Below, in pieces: positions 7,736 through 17,114 of a stretch of DNA of 44,944 nt (position 1 is the stretch's first letter; each line of letters opens with the position of its first letter). The position numbers and the translations under genes are program-made. The stretch is from NCBI GenBank assembly GCA_018657645.1, contig JABHWT010000273.1, forward strand, positions 1-44,944, in the 5' to 3' direction. Source of the stretch: Halieaceae bacterium (GTDB lineage Bacteria > Pseudomonadota > Gammaproteobacteria > Pseudomonadales > Halieaceae). The notes beneath the pieces were generated by a model. The model saw only the letters and a list, made by a program, of their open reading frames with translations. It did no database searches and was not told the DNA's origin.

Positions 7736-10057
7736 TTACCAGTTCTTACGAAGGGTGAGCCCCCAGGTGCGCGGCTCGGTGTAGAAGGCATTGTACTTTC
7801 CATCCTGCAGCACCGAGTCGCTGATTGTGCCGGTGTATTCCTCAGCCGTCAGATTGCGAGCCCAGGCAGTCAGCAAAATATCGTACTCCTCAAAAATCAA
7901 ACCCGCACGAAGATTAATCAACGTGTAATCTCCGTCTACCTTCTCGGGATCGCTGTTTATGTCGGTCATTCTCTCATCGGTGTAAATATACTCGCCGTAG
8001 ACGAAGCCGGTGATGCCACTGGACAGGATAAATTCCTGGTTACCCGACAGCACCAACACCTGCTCCGGGTTGCTGGAGAAAGGGTCGCCGCTGCGATCAC
8101 AGGAACCGTCGCCATTGTCGCCAGGATCCACAACCCCGGTATGCCAGGGCGACCCAAGCCAACAGGGCCCGCCCGGAAACTTTGAGTATTCCGCCTTATT
8201 GTAGGCGTAGCCCAGGGTCAGGCTGGTGGTTGCGGTGGGCTGCCAGAAGATATCTGCTTCGCCGCCCCAGGCTTCGGCGGTACCGGCATTGGACAGAACA
8301 AAACCGTCGCCCTTGAACGAAGACGTTTGTAAATCATCGAACTCAGTGCTGTGCAGGGCCAGATTGACCCGCAGCGCCTGGTCTGGGAATTCAGCTTTCA
8401 TACCAATTTCGAGGGCCGTCGATGTTTCTGCTTCAAACATCACATCAAAGGCTACGTCGATTCGGTCGGTGTTGACACCGCCGGCTTTGTAGCCGGTACC
8501 ATAGGAGGCATAGAACATGGTGGTATCGTTGGCGAACCAGCTCAGCTTGAGGGTGCCCGTCGTCTGTGTATCATCGATATTTTCGTCCACGTTGTCCCGT
8601 GGCGCCGTTGGAGCGAACAGCCAGAATGCCCAACCCGGCCCGAAGTCAAAGCACTCAAAGGGGGTACAGGGAGTGGCGTCCTCGATGAAGGTGTTTTCCA
8701 GGTCTTTCTCCTCCCGGGTCCAACGCAGGCCGGCGGTCAGCACGAAGTCGTCGCTAAGTTGGTAGTCGACCTGGCCGAACACGGCGTAGCTCTCGTGTTC
8801 CTGTGCAGCAAAGTTGGTTGAGCCAGTGCCAGCGGGAAATCCCTCTCCAAAAGCGGCCGTTATATCAACCAGGTGCTCTCCGGCTATCAACTCTCCCTCG
8901 GTATCCATCTCCTGGGTGAAGTAATACACGCCGGCGACATAATTGAAGTTGTCGTAGTCGTTGCTAATGCGCAGTTCCTGGCTAAAACTGCTCTGGTCCA
9001 CCGTCTTAACTTGAACCAGCGCATCGATATTGGCAAAGTCCGCATCGAGATGATCATGCTGGTCGAAGGATCGATAAGCCGAAATGCTGGTCAGTTGGAA
9101 AGCATCGGTGTGCCAGTCAATTTGAGCAGAGACGCCCTGGTCCTCGTTACTGGAGTTTGACAGAAAGCTGCTGGATATTTTGTAATCATAGAAATCCTCA
9201 GCCTGAAGCACGGTGCCACCCAACACGTCCTCGATGATAGTATCCGTGCCGGTTTTTCCCGGTATACCGTCGGCGACGTAATTATTCTTCCAGGTGCCGG
9301 TACCACAGCAAATCTCGTCTACTTCTGAGCGGTCGGCGATAATGTGAATGCTGAGATCATCGGTGGGGGTCCATAGGGCCTGGGCTCGGATACCCCAACG
9401 ATCGCGATCGTTCATCTTCTCGTCGCCGAACTCGACTGAATCCACAATACCATCGCGCTTCATACCAAAACCAGTGACCCGGAAGGCCAGCACATCCTCA
9501 ATGGCGCTCAGCGATATCGCAGCACTGCCGCTGCGCAAATTGTAGTCACCATAGGTGCCCTCGATATAGCCACTACCCTCGTGATCGGGTTTCACGCTGT
9601 AAATCGACACCGCACCCGCTGGCGAGTTACGGCCGAACAGCGTGCCCTGGGGGCCGCGCAGAACCTCGATGGCAGCGACATCCACCAGATTATTGATCAT
9701 CGAACCCTGGCGGGAACGGTAGGCGCCGTCTACGTAGAGGCCGACCGAAGATTCCAGGGCGAAGTTCTGCGAACTGGTGAAAACCCCTCGAATGGCGAAA
9801 GTCGTGGTCGACGAGCTTTGAGTCTGGCCCACTCGCAGGCTGGGAATATTGGCCTGCAGGTCGAAGAGATCCTTGGCACCGGTCTGCTCGATCATCTCAC
9901 CTGTGAAGGCGGACACGGCCACGGGAACATCCTGCAGGTTCTGTTCACGCTTCTGCGCCGTTACGATCACTTCCTCCAACATCTGCGCTTGCAACGGTGT
10001 GGATGAAATAGCAATGATGGCGGTTGCAAGTACTGCCTTACGTAAGGGAAAAATCAT
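7736..10057 (-). CDS. TonB-dependent outer-membrane receptor
   Basis: The 773-residue protein would import a bulky substrate through the outer membrane, powered by TonB. The ATG at 10057 is preceded by AAGGA at good spacing and gives a standard signal peptide ending at STPLQAQ; upstream in-frame ATGs would add an unlikely leader. A TonB box (EEVIVTA) lies just after cleavage. The plug follows, with RGVFTSS, GLYVDGAYRSR and IEVLRGPQGTLFGRN. The long barrel ends in an aromatic residue (…LTLRKNW), as outer-membrane barrels do. The plug type is that of receptors common in sphingomonads and marine gammaproteobacteria for carbohydrates, steroids or aromatics; the substrate cannot be read from sequence. 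No FecR/sigma pair lies nearby. Confidence 0.95.
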   Translation of the reverse strand: MIFPLRKAVLATAIIAISSTPLQAQMLEEVIVTAQKREQNLQDVPVAVSAFTGEMIEQTGAKDLFDLQANIPSLRVGQTQSSSTTTFAIRGVFTSSQNFALESSVGLYVDGAYRSRQGSMINNLVDVAAIEVLRGPQGTLFGRNSPAGAVSIYSVKPDHEGSGYIEGTYGDYNLRSGSAAISLSAIEDVLAFRVTGFGMKRDGIVDSVEFGDEKMNDRDRWGIRAQALWTPTDDLSIHIIADRSEVDEICCGTGTWKNNYVADGIPGKTGTDTIIEDVLGGTVLQAEDFYDYKISSSFLSNSSNEDQGVSAQIDWHTDAFQLTSISAYRSFDQHDHLDADFANIDALVQVKTVDQSSFSQELRISNDYDNFNYVAGVYYFTQEMDTEGELIAGEHLVDITAAFGEGFPAGTGSTNFAAQEHESYAVFGQVDYQLSDDFVLTAGLRWTREEKDLENTFIEDATPCTPFECFDFGPGWAFWLFAPTAPRDNVDENIDDTQTTGTLKLSWFANDTTMFYASYGTGYKAGGVNTDRIDVAFDVMFEAETSTALEIGMKAEFPDQALRVNLALHSTEFDDLQTSSFKGDGFVLSNAGTAEAWGGEADIFWQPTATTSLTLGYAYNKAEYSKFPGGPCWLGSPWHTGVVDPGDNGDGSCDRSGDPFSSNPEQVLVLSGNQEFILSSGITGFVYGEYIYTDERMTDINSDPEKVDGDYTLINLRAGLIFEEYDILLTAWARNLTAEEYTGTISDSVLQDGKYNAFYTEPRTWGLTLRKNW

Positions 10058-10200
10058 CAATCTACATCCTTTTTTAGAATTTGTTCGTTTGTGTTGCATA
10101 TGATCATCGAAAATGCTCACCTTAGGCAAGAGACAGTTTTGTGACAAAAGACCGTAGCCAAGACAAGGGTACCCAGAATTCAATTTGCATATATAGTATG

Positions 10201-10365
10201 TTGATTTGCAGTGAAGACTGAGCCACTAAACGCCGATGTTTGCATTCTGATTTGACCCGAGCTGAGAACAGAAAACGCAATATGATTCAGTGCGTTGAAA
10301 TAGCCCAGGTGGGTGATATTCAATGCACAATTTGGGCCAGCTTGGCGTGCAAATCAACACTGGGA
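10201..10365 (+). repeat. Dispersed repeat B, copy 1
   Basis: It begins gatttgcagtgaagactgag and runs through gacccgagctgagaacag and gtgcgttgaaatagcccagg to ggcgtgcaaatcaacac. The same order of blocks occurs at 33540 and 39444. It has no coding sense and may be a decayed insertion-sequence end. Confidence 0.8.
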
Positions 10366-10429
10366 CAGGCCTCAATGAGTGTAGATGCAAATAGCAGCTC
10401 AGTGTAAGCCTAGCCTAGCCTTACAACAA

Positions 10430-10571
10430 CTCCGGAATACAAGCGCGCTTGAATCGTCTGTTTATCGCGCTAGATGCCGACCTGTTTATCGGTACAATCT
10501 CCTCCAACTTCTTCAAGGTTGTGAAATCACTGCTCGACAAACCTGAACGGTGTCAGAGTGTTGGCTGGTAA
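10430..10571 (+). pseudogene. C-terminal remnant of a glycosyltransferase-like gene
   Basis: An open frame without a start codon reads …RLFIALDADLFIGTISSNFF… and continues for about 20 residues to a TAA at 10569-10571. The DADxFIGTxSSNF pattern resembles the C-terminal donor-site region of O-fucosyltransferase-like glycosyltransferases. It lies between repeat B and another glycan-related fragment, so an older glycan locus is inferred. The family call is tentative. Confidence 0.4.
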
Positions 10572-10625
10572 CGGCTTTATTGCAGCAAGGCTAGACCTTC
10601 CATGCGCCATTGGAGGGCAGATCTA

Positions 10626-11183
10626 ATGAAGCCTTTGACCAAATATATCAGTGATATAGGGTTGGCTATGGCCTGCGATCACCAGTCAGCACTGTACAGA
10701 AGTACCGCATCAGGGAAAAAATGCGAGTTGGACATTACATTCAATGCGGATGATTTTGGGCCGTTTTCAGATGGTGATACAGTCTATCTGCACGGTCATG
10801 CATTGCAAGATTTTGTGAATTGCTACTGGGCGAAGATTCAAGAAAATGGAATCAGGATCTCGCTCGTCACCACCCATCATGCCTGCTGCATGCCGCTTGA
10901 GTTTTCAGCCACCCGGGGCTTTGATTACCTTGGTCTGCTCAGGTCCAGCAACCTCACTCACTGGTTCACCGAAAGCTGTGATTTACCAGCGCATCCGAAA
11001 ATGACGTCGATACCTATCGGTATCAACTACATATCACTTGCAACCGTAACCCGTCATATCCGGGGTGAGGGCCCCGTATCCCAACCGATGGTATCGCAAC
11101 CTATTACCCCTCCCCTCACCCGGCCCCACTCCGCATTTGGTGGCAGAACACCCTATGAAATTGCGGGAGAAAAGCTACAATGA
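10626..11183 (+). CDS. Chimeric ORF: glycan-related N-terminus fused to IS3 transposase tail
   Basis: The 185-residue frame starts at an ATG preceded by GGAGGG (10612-10617). Residues 1-140 look like a real protein with exostosin/glycosyltransferase-like features: GDTVYLHGHALQDFV, LTHWFTESCDLPAHPK and MTSIPIGINY. The last ~21 residues (11121-11183, starting RPHSAFGGRTPYE) are the familiar C-terminal end of IS3-family OrfB transposases. The join lies around 11050-11120. The gene therefore appears truncated by an insertion element whose own body was later lost. The product is probably not functional. The N-terminal family is not firmly recognised. Confidence 0.6.
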   Translation: MKPLTKYISDIGLAMACDHQSALYRSTASGKKCELDITFNADDFGPFSDGDTVYLHGHALQDFVNCYWAKIQENGIRISLVTTHHACCMPLEFSATRGFDYLGLLRSSNLTHWFTESCDLPAHPKMTSIPIGINYISLATVTRHIRGEGPVSQPMVSQPITPPLTRPHSAFGGRTPYEIAGEKLQ

Positions 11184-11261
11184 TGAATCGAGGGATTGTC
11201 CTGCCAGGTATGCAATATCACAATACAATTGCCGCATACCAGCAGGCACTGGGAGAATGAC

Positions 11262-13106
11262 ATGACACCAAATGAGTACTTTCAAAAACTAAACAGCGAC
11301 TATCTGGCACTGGCACAACCCTTTGAGGAATTGTTTTGGACCACCTTTATGGGCACTAGTGAGGACCATGATGGTCGCGTGGCCGCGGAGACAGCTCTTA
11401 ATACTTTCAAGGCTAACCCGGCACGGATCAGTGAACTTATAGCGCAGATTACACAGTTGGAACAGGAGGAGAATTCACCGGAGAATTCGGCTTTGCTGCA
11501 CGGGTTGCGAGGCTGGTTACAATTCTTCGAGGTCAATGCCATTAAGAGCGCAACCGCCAGGGACATGACCGGCCAGTTATTACAGGACGATTCCGATCTG
11601 TTTGAAAAGCGCAAAAAACTGGTGCTACATTTCGCCAACGAGCAGGGCGAGCAGGTGGAGGCTTCAACTCTGGTTTTAAGTACCAATCTTCTCAGTGAAG
11701 ACAGCGAGGCCGTGCGCAAAAGCTCCCACGATGCACTGCTTGAGCTGGAGGGTTTCGTGGTTAGGAATGGCCTGATCGAAGCCATCAAGCACCGGAATGC
11801 CTATGCCCGGGCCCAGGGCTACCGCAACTTCTTTGATTACAAGGTCAACAAAGAGGAGCGCATGACTCCCGAACAACTGTTCGAGATCCTCGACGAATTT
11901 GAACACCAGACCCGCGATGCGCAAATGCAGGCCACGGACTCGCTCATTGAAAAGCACGGTGAGCATGCCACCCAGCCACACAATCTTAAGTACTACATGC
12001 GCGGCGATACCACCCGGGAAATGGACCCCTACCTGCCATTCAGCAAGAGCCTGCAGCGCTGGGTGGAATCCTTCGGCCGTATGGGCGTTCAATTTCGCGA
12101 TGCAACACTGACCCTTGATTTACTGGATCGCAAGGGCAAGTACGAGAATGGTTTTATGCATGCACCGCAGGTGGCATGGTACAAAAACAACGATTGGTCT
12201 CCCGCCGTGATCAACTTTACCAGCAATGCCAATCCGGACCAGGTGGGTAGTGGCAACGACGGCCTCAACACGCTCTTTCACGAAGGCGGGCACGCCGCCC
12301 ATTTTTCCAACATTACTCAAAATGCCCCCTGCTTTTCCCAGGAGTTTCCGCCCACCTCCATGTCCTACGCGGAAACTCAATCTATGTTTTTCGACAGCAT
12401 GCTCAGCGATGCGGACTGGCTCAAGCTGTACGCCAAGAACACCAAGGGTGAAGCGGTTCCGGATAAACTAATACACAAGTCCATAGAAGCCACACAGCCC
12501 TTTTTCGCCAATGGTGAGCGCGGCATTCTGGTAGTCCCCTATTACGAGTGGAACATCTACTCACTGCCCGAGGAGGAGCTTAGCGCCGAGCGGCTCATAG
12601 AACTCGCCCGTCACTGGGAGAAAAAAATATTGGGTGTCAATTGCGCGGCTCGTCCATTGCTCTCCATTCCGCATTTGCTGGACAAGGATGCAGCCTGCAG
12701 TTACCAGGGCTACCTGCTCGCCAATATGGCGGTGTACCAAACCCGCGCATGGTTCCTGCGCGAGTATGGCTACCTCACCGACAACCCCCATATTGGCAAT
12801 ATGCTTGCACAACACTACTGGGCACCAGGAAACAGCATCAGTCACAACGACACGCTGTTGAGCCTAACCGGCGAAGGTTTTACCGGCAAATACCTGGCCG
12901 CGCACTGCAACCGCTCGGTTGCGGAGGCCTGGCAGGAGGCGCAGACATCAATGGCCAGCGCACTGGCCAGAATCCCTCCGCCAGTACAGCCATTACAGGC
13001 CGCTATACAAACCGTACACGGTGAAGAGTTGCTAGCCAGTAACTCCGAATCAGATACCGCGATGTTTGCCGACTTCGAAGCGGAAATAAACCGGCGCTAT
13101 CACTAA
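11262..13106 (+). CDS. M3 family oligoendopeptidase
   Basis: The 614-residue cytoplasmic metallopeptidase cleaves short peptides. The start at 11262 has GGGAG six bases upstream; an earlier in-frame ATG at 11196 lacks such a site. The zinc motif HEGGH (340-344) lies in NTLFHEGGHAAHF and the third ligand is probably Glu371 in SYAETQSMFF, the spacing expected for M3 peptidases. Length and the helical N-terminal half fit the family. No signal peptide is seen. It stands between decayed IS and repeat DNA on one side and an acyl-CoA ligase on the other. Confidence 0.92.
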   Translation: MTPNEYFQKLNSDYLALAQPFEELFWTTFMGTSEDHDGRVAAETALNTFKANPARISELIAQITQLEQEENSPENSALLHGLRGWLQFFEVNAIKSATARDMTGQLLQDDSDLFEKRKKLVLHFANEQGEQVEASTLVLSTNLLSEDSEAVRKSSHDALLELEGFVVRNGLIEAIKHRNAYARAQGYRNFFDYKVNKEERMTPEQLFEILDEFEHQTRDAQMQATDSLIEKHGEHATQPHNLKYYMRGDTTREMDPYLPFSKSLQRWVESFGRMGVQFRDATLTLDLLDRKGKYENGFMHAPQVAWYKNNDWSPAVINFTSNANPDQVGSGNDGLNTLFHEGGHAAHFSNITQNAPCFSQEFPPTSMSYAETQSMFFDSMLSDADWLKLYAKNTKGEAVPDKLIHKSIEATQPFFANGERGILVVPYYEWNIYSLPEEELSAERLIELARHWEKKILGVNCAARPLLSIPHLLDKDAACSYQGYLLANMAVYQTRAWFLREYGYLTDNPHIGNMLAQHYWAPGNSISHNDTLLSLTGEGFTGKYLAAHCNRSVAEAWQEAQTSMASALARIPPPVQPLQAAIQTVHGEELLASNSESDTAMFADFEAEINRRYH

Positions 13107-13118
13107 TCATAATCAAAG

Positions 13119-13235
13119 GGGACGGGTTTATTTGCTTCACCTTCCACCTAGGTTCCGGCCCCCATTAGCCCCTCATTGCCAACAGGGCACAGAAAAACGA
13201 GAAACGCTTGCCCCAGGGGGGATGACCTAGGTGAA
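13119..13235. repeat. REP scrap and repeat C, copy 1 (5' part)
   Basis: The segment 13119-13150 (ggggacgggtttatttg…) shares ttatttgcttcac with 5018. From 13160 the order cattagcccctc, caacaggg, cagaaaaac, gccccaggggg matches the region starting at 20066, the 5' part of repeat C. Confidence 0.6.
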
Positions 13236-13316
13236 GCACTTCGTGGAGCAGTTTGAGGTGCAAATCAACAGACAGGTGTTTGAACGGCATCGTCAATGAA
13301 AAGAGGAGTTGGGTAA

Positions 13317-14849
13317 ATGGCGAAACTTGTCAGTGGTCTGCGTGAGTCGGCGATGTCCGATGTTCAGGTACGTGCAGCGCAAGCCGCCTCGGGGTTTAAC
13401 CAGTTAGGTGTCGAAGAAGGTGATGCAGTAGCCTTGCTTATTAGGAATGACTTTGCTTTCTTTGAAGCAGCTATCGGTGCCGCACTCCTGGGCGCATACG
13501 CTGTACCTGTGAACTGGCACTTCAGGGTGGATGAAGTCAGGTACATTCTGGAAGATAGCGGCGCCAGGGTGTTGGTGGTACATGCGGATTTGCTCCACAG
13601 CGTTCAAAAGGGCTTCCCCGAAAACCTCGAGATTCTTGTCGTGCCCACGCCAACTGAAATCTCTGAGAGCTATCAGATTGATAGCGCGGCTTGCATCGTT
13701 CCCGACGGACACATTGACTGGAATATCTGGCTAGCGGAGCAACAGGTCTGGAACACAGCGGCGAAACCCAAGCGCAACAATGTCATCTACACCTCGGGCA
13801 CCACTGGAAAACCAAAGGGCGTGATGCGAATGCCTGAAACGCCGGAAACAACGATGGCAACGGTGAACGTCGTCCGTGGGGTGTTTGGCATCGAGAAAGG
13901 GACACTTATTCGCACCGTCCTTACCGGCCCCATTTATCACAGCGCTCCCAATGCCTATGCCCTGGCCTCAGCGGCTTCCGGGGGTGATGTCATCCTGCAG
14001 CCAAGGTTCGACCCGGAGGAGTTGCTAAGCCTGATAGAACAATACAGTGTTACCCACCTTCATATGGTACCGACTATGTTCGTCCGGCTCCTCAAATTGC
14101 CCGAGGCCGTGAGATCGAAATATGACCTCTCTTCGCTTGAGTTTGTGGTCCACGCAGCGGCGCCTTGCCCACCCGATGTCAAGCGCGCGATGATCGAGTG
14201 GTGGGGGCCAGTCATTAATGAATATTATGGAGGAACTGAGACAGGGCCGGTTGTATTCCACAATTCCGAACAGGCGTTGAGTAAGCCCGGGACAGTAGGC
14301 CAGAAGATAGTTGGCATTGAATTGAAGGTTATCGGGTCCGACGGACGCGAATGCGCCGCCGGCGAGGCGGGCGAGTTATTTATGGTCAATCGAGGATACT
14401 CCGATTTTACCTACAAGAACCAGGAGCAGAAGCGGCAGGAAATTGATCGCTCGGGGCTTTTAACAATTGGCGATATCGGTTATATGGATGAAGATGGTTA
14501 CCTGTTCATATGCGACCGGGCTCGCGATATGGTCATTTCCGGGGGCGTGAATATATACCCGGCGGAGATCGAAGGCGTGTTGCTCGGCATGTCCGGCGTT
14601 AAGGACTGTGCAGTTTTCGGCATTCCCAGTGAAGAGTTCGGCGAATCGTTGTGCGCCCATGTCGATGTGGACCCGAACGCGATAACCGAAGCGGGCCAGG
14701 TGCGTGACTGGCTTGTCCAGCGGATAGCGAAATACAAGGTTCCCAGAATTATCGTGTTTGACAATCAACTGCCGCGGGAGGATTCAGGCAAGATCATGAA
14801 ACGCAAGATACGCGACACATACTGGCGAGAAACCACCCGCGCAATCTGA
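13317..14849 (+). CDS. Acyl-CoA synthetase (AMP-binding, ANL superfamily)
   Basis: The 510-residue enzyme activates a carboxylic acid to its CoA thioester through an acyl-adenylate. GAGGAG lies eight bases before the ATG. The P-loop YTSGTTGKPKG is at residues 158-168. Further motifs are YYGGTETG, the hinge-adjacent GDIGYMDEDGYLFICDRARD, GGVNIYPAEIE and the catalytic-lysine tail PREDSGKIMKRK. The set matches long- or medium-chain fatty-acid and aromatic-acid CoA ligases. No transmembrane segment is seen. The DUF3604 gene follows after 137 bases. A role in feeding a catabolic acid into beta-oxidation is inferred; the substrate is unknown. Confidence 0.92.
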   Translation: MAKLVSGLRESAMSDVQVRAAQAASGFNQLGVEEGDAVALLIRNDFAFFEAAIGAALLGAYAVPVNWHFRVDEVRYILEDSGARVLVVHADLLHSVQKGFPENLEILVVPTPTEISESYQIDSAACIVPDGHIDWNIWLAEQQVWNTAAKPKRNNVIYTSGTTGKPKGVMRMPETPETTMATVNVVRGVFGIEKGTLIRTVLTGPIYHSAPNAYALASAASGGDVILQPRFDPEELLSLIEQYSVTHLHMVPTMFVRLLKLPEAVRSKYDLSSLEFVVHAAAPCPPDVKRAMIEWWGPVINEYYGGTETGPVVFHNSEQALSKPGTVGQKIVGIELKVIGSDGRECAAGEAGELFMVNRGYSDFTYKNQEQKRQEIDRSGLLTIGDIGYMDEDGYLFICDRARDMVISGGVNIYPAEIEGVLLGMSGVKDCAVFGIPSEEFGESLCAHVDVDPNAITEAGQVRDWLVQRIAKYKVPRIIVFDNQLPREDSGKIMKRKIRDTYWRETTRAI

Positions 14850-14986
14850 CACGCAGCCAGGAGTGATAGAGGCACAGCGTAGAGAAGTAACGCCTTTACT
14901 CGCCGCAGTATTTGGTCTACCTTAAGTCGGGAATCAGAAAATATGCCGCAGTACCCATGGTGACACCACAGCAGAAGGAATATAAA

Positions 14987-16906
14987 ATGAAAAATCTCGG
15001 GCTAGCATGTCACTACGTGCTCGGAATTGCGCTATCAGCCAGCAGCCTTCACATCAATGCTTCGACCGACGGGCCCACTGAAGCGGATAAAAAATACTCG
15101 CCTCCAGCCAATACTACTCATGCCACCAATGTGTATTGGGGTGATTCCCACTTGCACACGGGCCTATCACTGGATGCTGGTTTGTTCGGCAACACCCTGG
15201 GCCCCGATGAAGCGTGGCGTCTGGCCCGTGGTGAAAAGATCACCGCTTCCTCCGGCATACCGGTACAACTGGCCCGGCCACTGGACTGGATGGTACTAAC
15301 CGACCACTCAGACATGATGGGGATTGCCATCGACATCAAAGAGGGCGCACCCAATATTCTCGCTAACAAGAAGGGCAAGGAGTGGCACGAGGGTTTTAAG
15401 AAAGGCGGCCGCGCAGCCGGAGAGGCCGCCTTCGACCTGATCCAGAATTTTTCTCAAATGACCTTGCCCGAGCAATTACTTAATGACTACAGCCCTGGCT
15501 CAAAAGCCTTTGGCAGAGTCTGGAAAGAGATCGTTGACAACGCGGAGCAACACAATGAGCCGGGCTTGTTTACCGCCTTTATTGGTTATGAGTGGACCTC
15601 GGTACCCAAGGGCTTCAATCTGCACCGCAATGTCATCTTTCGAGATAACGCAGATAAGGCCTTACAGTTACAGCCAGCCACCACTCAGGCACCTAAAGGC
15701 AGTACCGACCCCAAATTTTTGTATCAGTGGCTTGAAAACTATGAAAACAAAACCGGTGGTCGCGTCTTTGCCTTCGCCCATAACGGTAATCTGTCCAATG
15801 GCTGGATGTTTCCCACCGAAAAAACCTATCACGGCGGCGTGGTTGATAAAGACTACGCGGAGCAGCGCGCCAGGTGGGAACCCCACTACGAGATCACCCA
15901 AATAAAGGGAGACGGCGAGGCACACCCCACGCTGTCCCCGGAAGATGAATTTGCAGACTATGAAAACTGGTCTGTGGGCAACCTGGACCTCAGCGAATTA
16001 AAAACTCCAGCCATGCTCAAAGGTGAATATGGTCGTGAAGCGCTGAAACTGGGCTTGAAATTGGAGAAAAAATTCGGCGTTAACCCGTACAAATTTGGGG
16101 TTGGCGGCGCCACCGATAGCCACACCGCCCTAGCCACTGCGGATGAAGATAACTTCTTTGGCAAATCCACCAGTGTAGAACCCAATGCCGAGCGCATTAA
16201 TCACCCCTTCATCAAGTCGGAGCTTGGGGAAATTCCGGGCTATACACTGGTCGCTTCAGGTTACACCGGTATCTGGGCTCATGAAAATACCCGTACCGCC
16301 CTGTTTGACGCCATGGAGCGCAAAGAAACCTATGCCACCACCGGCCCCCGCATGACGGTACGCTTCTTTGGCGGCTGGGATTTCAACGGGAACGAACTGT
16401 ATTCCAGCGATTCTGTGGGCATTGGTTACGCCAAAGGCGTACCCATGGGTGGAGACTTAAACAGAGCTCGGGGTAAAAAGGCCCCGAACTTTATGATCCA
16501 GGCCAGCAAAGATCCTCTGAGCGGTAATCTCGACCGGGTGCAGGTGATAAAAGGTTGGATGGATGCCAGCGGCAGGACCCATGAAAGGGTCTATGATGTC
16601 GCCGTTTCCGATGGCCGCAGCATCGACAGCAACGGCCGCTGCAAGGCGCCGGTTGGTAATACCGTCGACCTGAAAACCGCCACCTGGAGCAATAGTATTG
16701 GTGATGTCCAGTTGGGTGTAGTCTGGACTGACCCAGATTTTGATGCCGATGAGTCAGCCTTCTATTACGTTCGAGTGCTGGAAATTCCAACCCCACGCTG
16801 GGTGCTTTATGACAAGGTGCGGTTGGGAGCAGAGTTGCCCGAGGAGGCTGAACTTATAGGCCAGGAGCGGGCTTATACATCACCGATCTGGTATTCGCCA
16901 AAATAA
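14987..16906 (+). CDS. DUF3604 protein (PHP-like metal-dependent hydrolase fold), exported
   Basis: The 639-residue product starts at an ATG with AAGGA eight bases upstream and has a signal peptide ending near INAST. The metal-site motifs of DUF3604 are visible in order: GDSHLHTG (53-59), [20 protein letters not shown] and [10 protein letters not shown]. The histidine/aspartate pattern is that of PHP-type phosphoesterase-like sites, but the reaction of DUF3604 proteins is not established. Such proteins are common and multicopy in marine gammaproteobacteria and sphingomonads, often beside TonB receptors. Here the gene follows an acyl-CoA ligase and precedes an FAD amine oxidase. Confidence 0.92.
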   Translation: MKNLGLACHYVLGIALSASSLHINASTDGPTEADKKYSPPANTTHATNVYWGDSHLHTGLSLDAGLFGNTLGPDEAWRLARGEKITASSGIPVQLARPLDWMVLTDHSDMMGIAIDIKEGAPNILANKKGKEWHEGFKKGGRAAGEAAFDLIQNFSQMTLPEQLLNDYSPGSKAFGRVWKEIVDNAEQHNEPGLFTAFIGYEWTSVPKGFNLHRNVIFRDNADKALQLQPATTQAPKGSTDPKFLYQWLENYENKTGGRVFAFAHNGNLSNGWMFPTEKTYHGGVVDKDYAEQRARWEPHYEITQIKGDGEAHPTLSPEDEFADYENWSVGNLDLSELKTPAMLKGEYGREALKLGLKLEKKFGVNPYKFGVGGATDSHTALATADEDNFFGKSTSVEPNAERINHPFIKSELGEIPGYTLVASGYTGIWAHENTRTALFDAMERKETYATTGPRMTVRFFGGWDFNGNELYSSDSVGIGYAKGVPMGGDLNRARGKKAPNFMIQASKDPLSGNLDRVQVIKGWMDASGRTHERVYDVAVSDGRSIDSNGRCKAPVGNTVDLKTATWSNSIGDVQLGVVWTDPDFDADESAFYYVRVLEIPTPRWVLYDKVRLGAELPEEAELIGQERAYTSPIWYSPK

Positions 16907-16925
16907 CGAATACAAGCCTCGGGGA

Positions 16926-17000
16926 GTCATTCCCTATGCCGCCTGGCTCTACTATCGCGTCAATCTGAGTCACCGCCGGTGTGCAGAACTTGCCGGAGCC
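16926..17000 (+). pseudogene. IS6-family transposase N-terminal fragment
   Basis: The 25-codon reading IPYAAWLYYRVNLSHRR matches the conserved start of IS6-family transposases (AVWLYYRFNLSHRDVEELL). It has no start codon and degenerates after 17000. A better preserved copy of the same region is on the minus strand at 20454-20596. Confidence 0.6.
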
Positions 17001-17114
17001 ATCCTGAGATAATGAATGTCTTGTAACTGTATTCACTGTAGCCCAAATACACTCTAGAATTGCAGGTACTAAGTTAGTACACATTCTCTTTTCTGCCGCA
17101 TCAAGGTATGAGTT

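Noticed and set aside
8351-8821. 156-codon plus-strand frame
   Set aside because: It is antisense to the TonB receptor gene, has no family motif, and its composition mirrors the real gene's codon bias.
11300-12092. Two overlapping minus-strand frames of 138-162 codons
   Set aside because: Both are shadows of the M3 peptidase gene, whose zinc motif and start site are clear.
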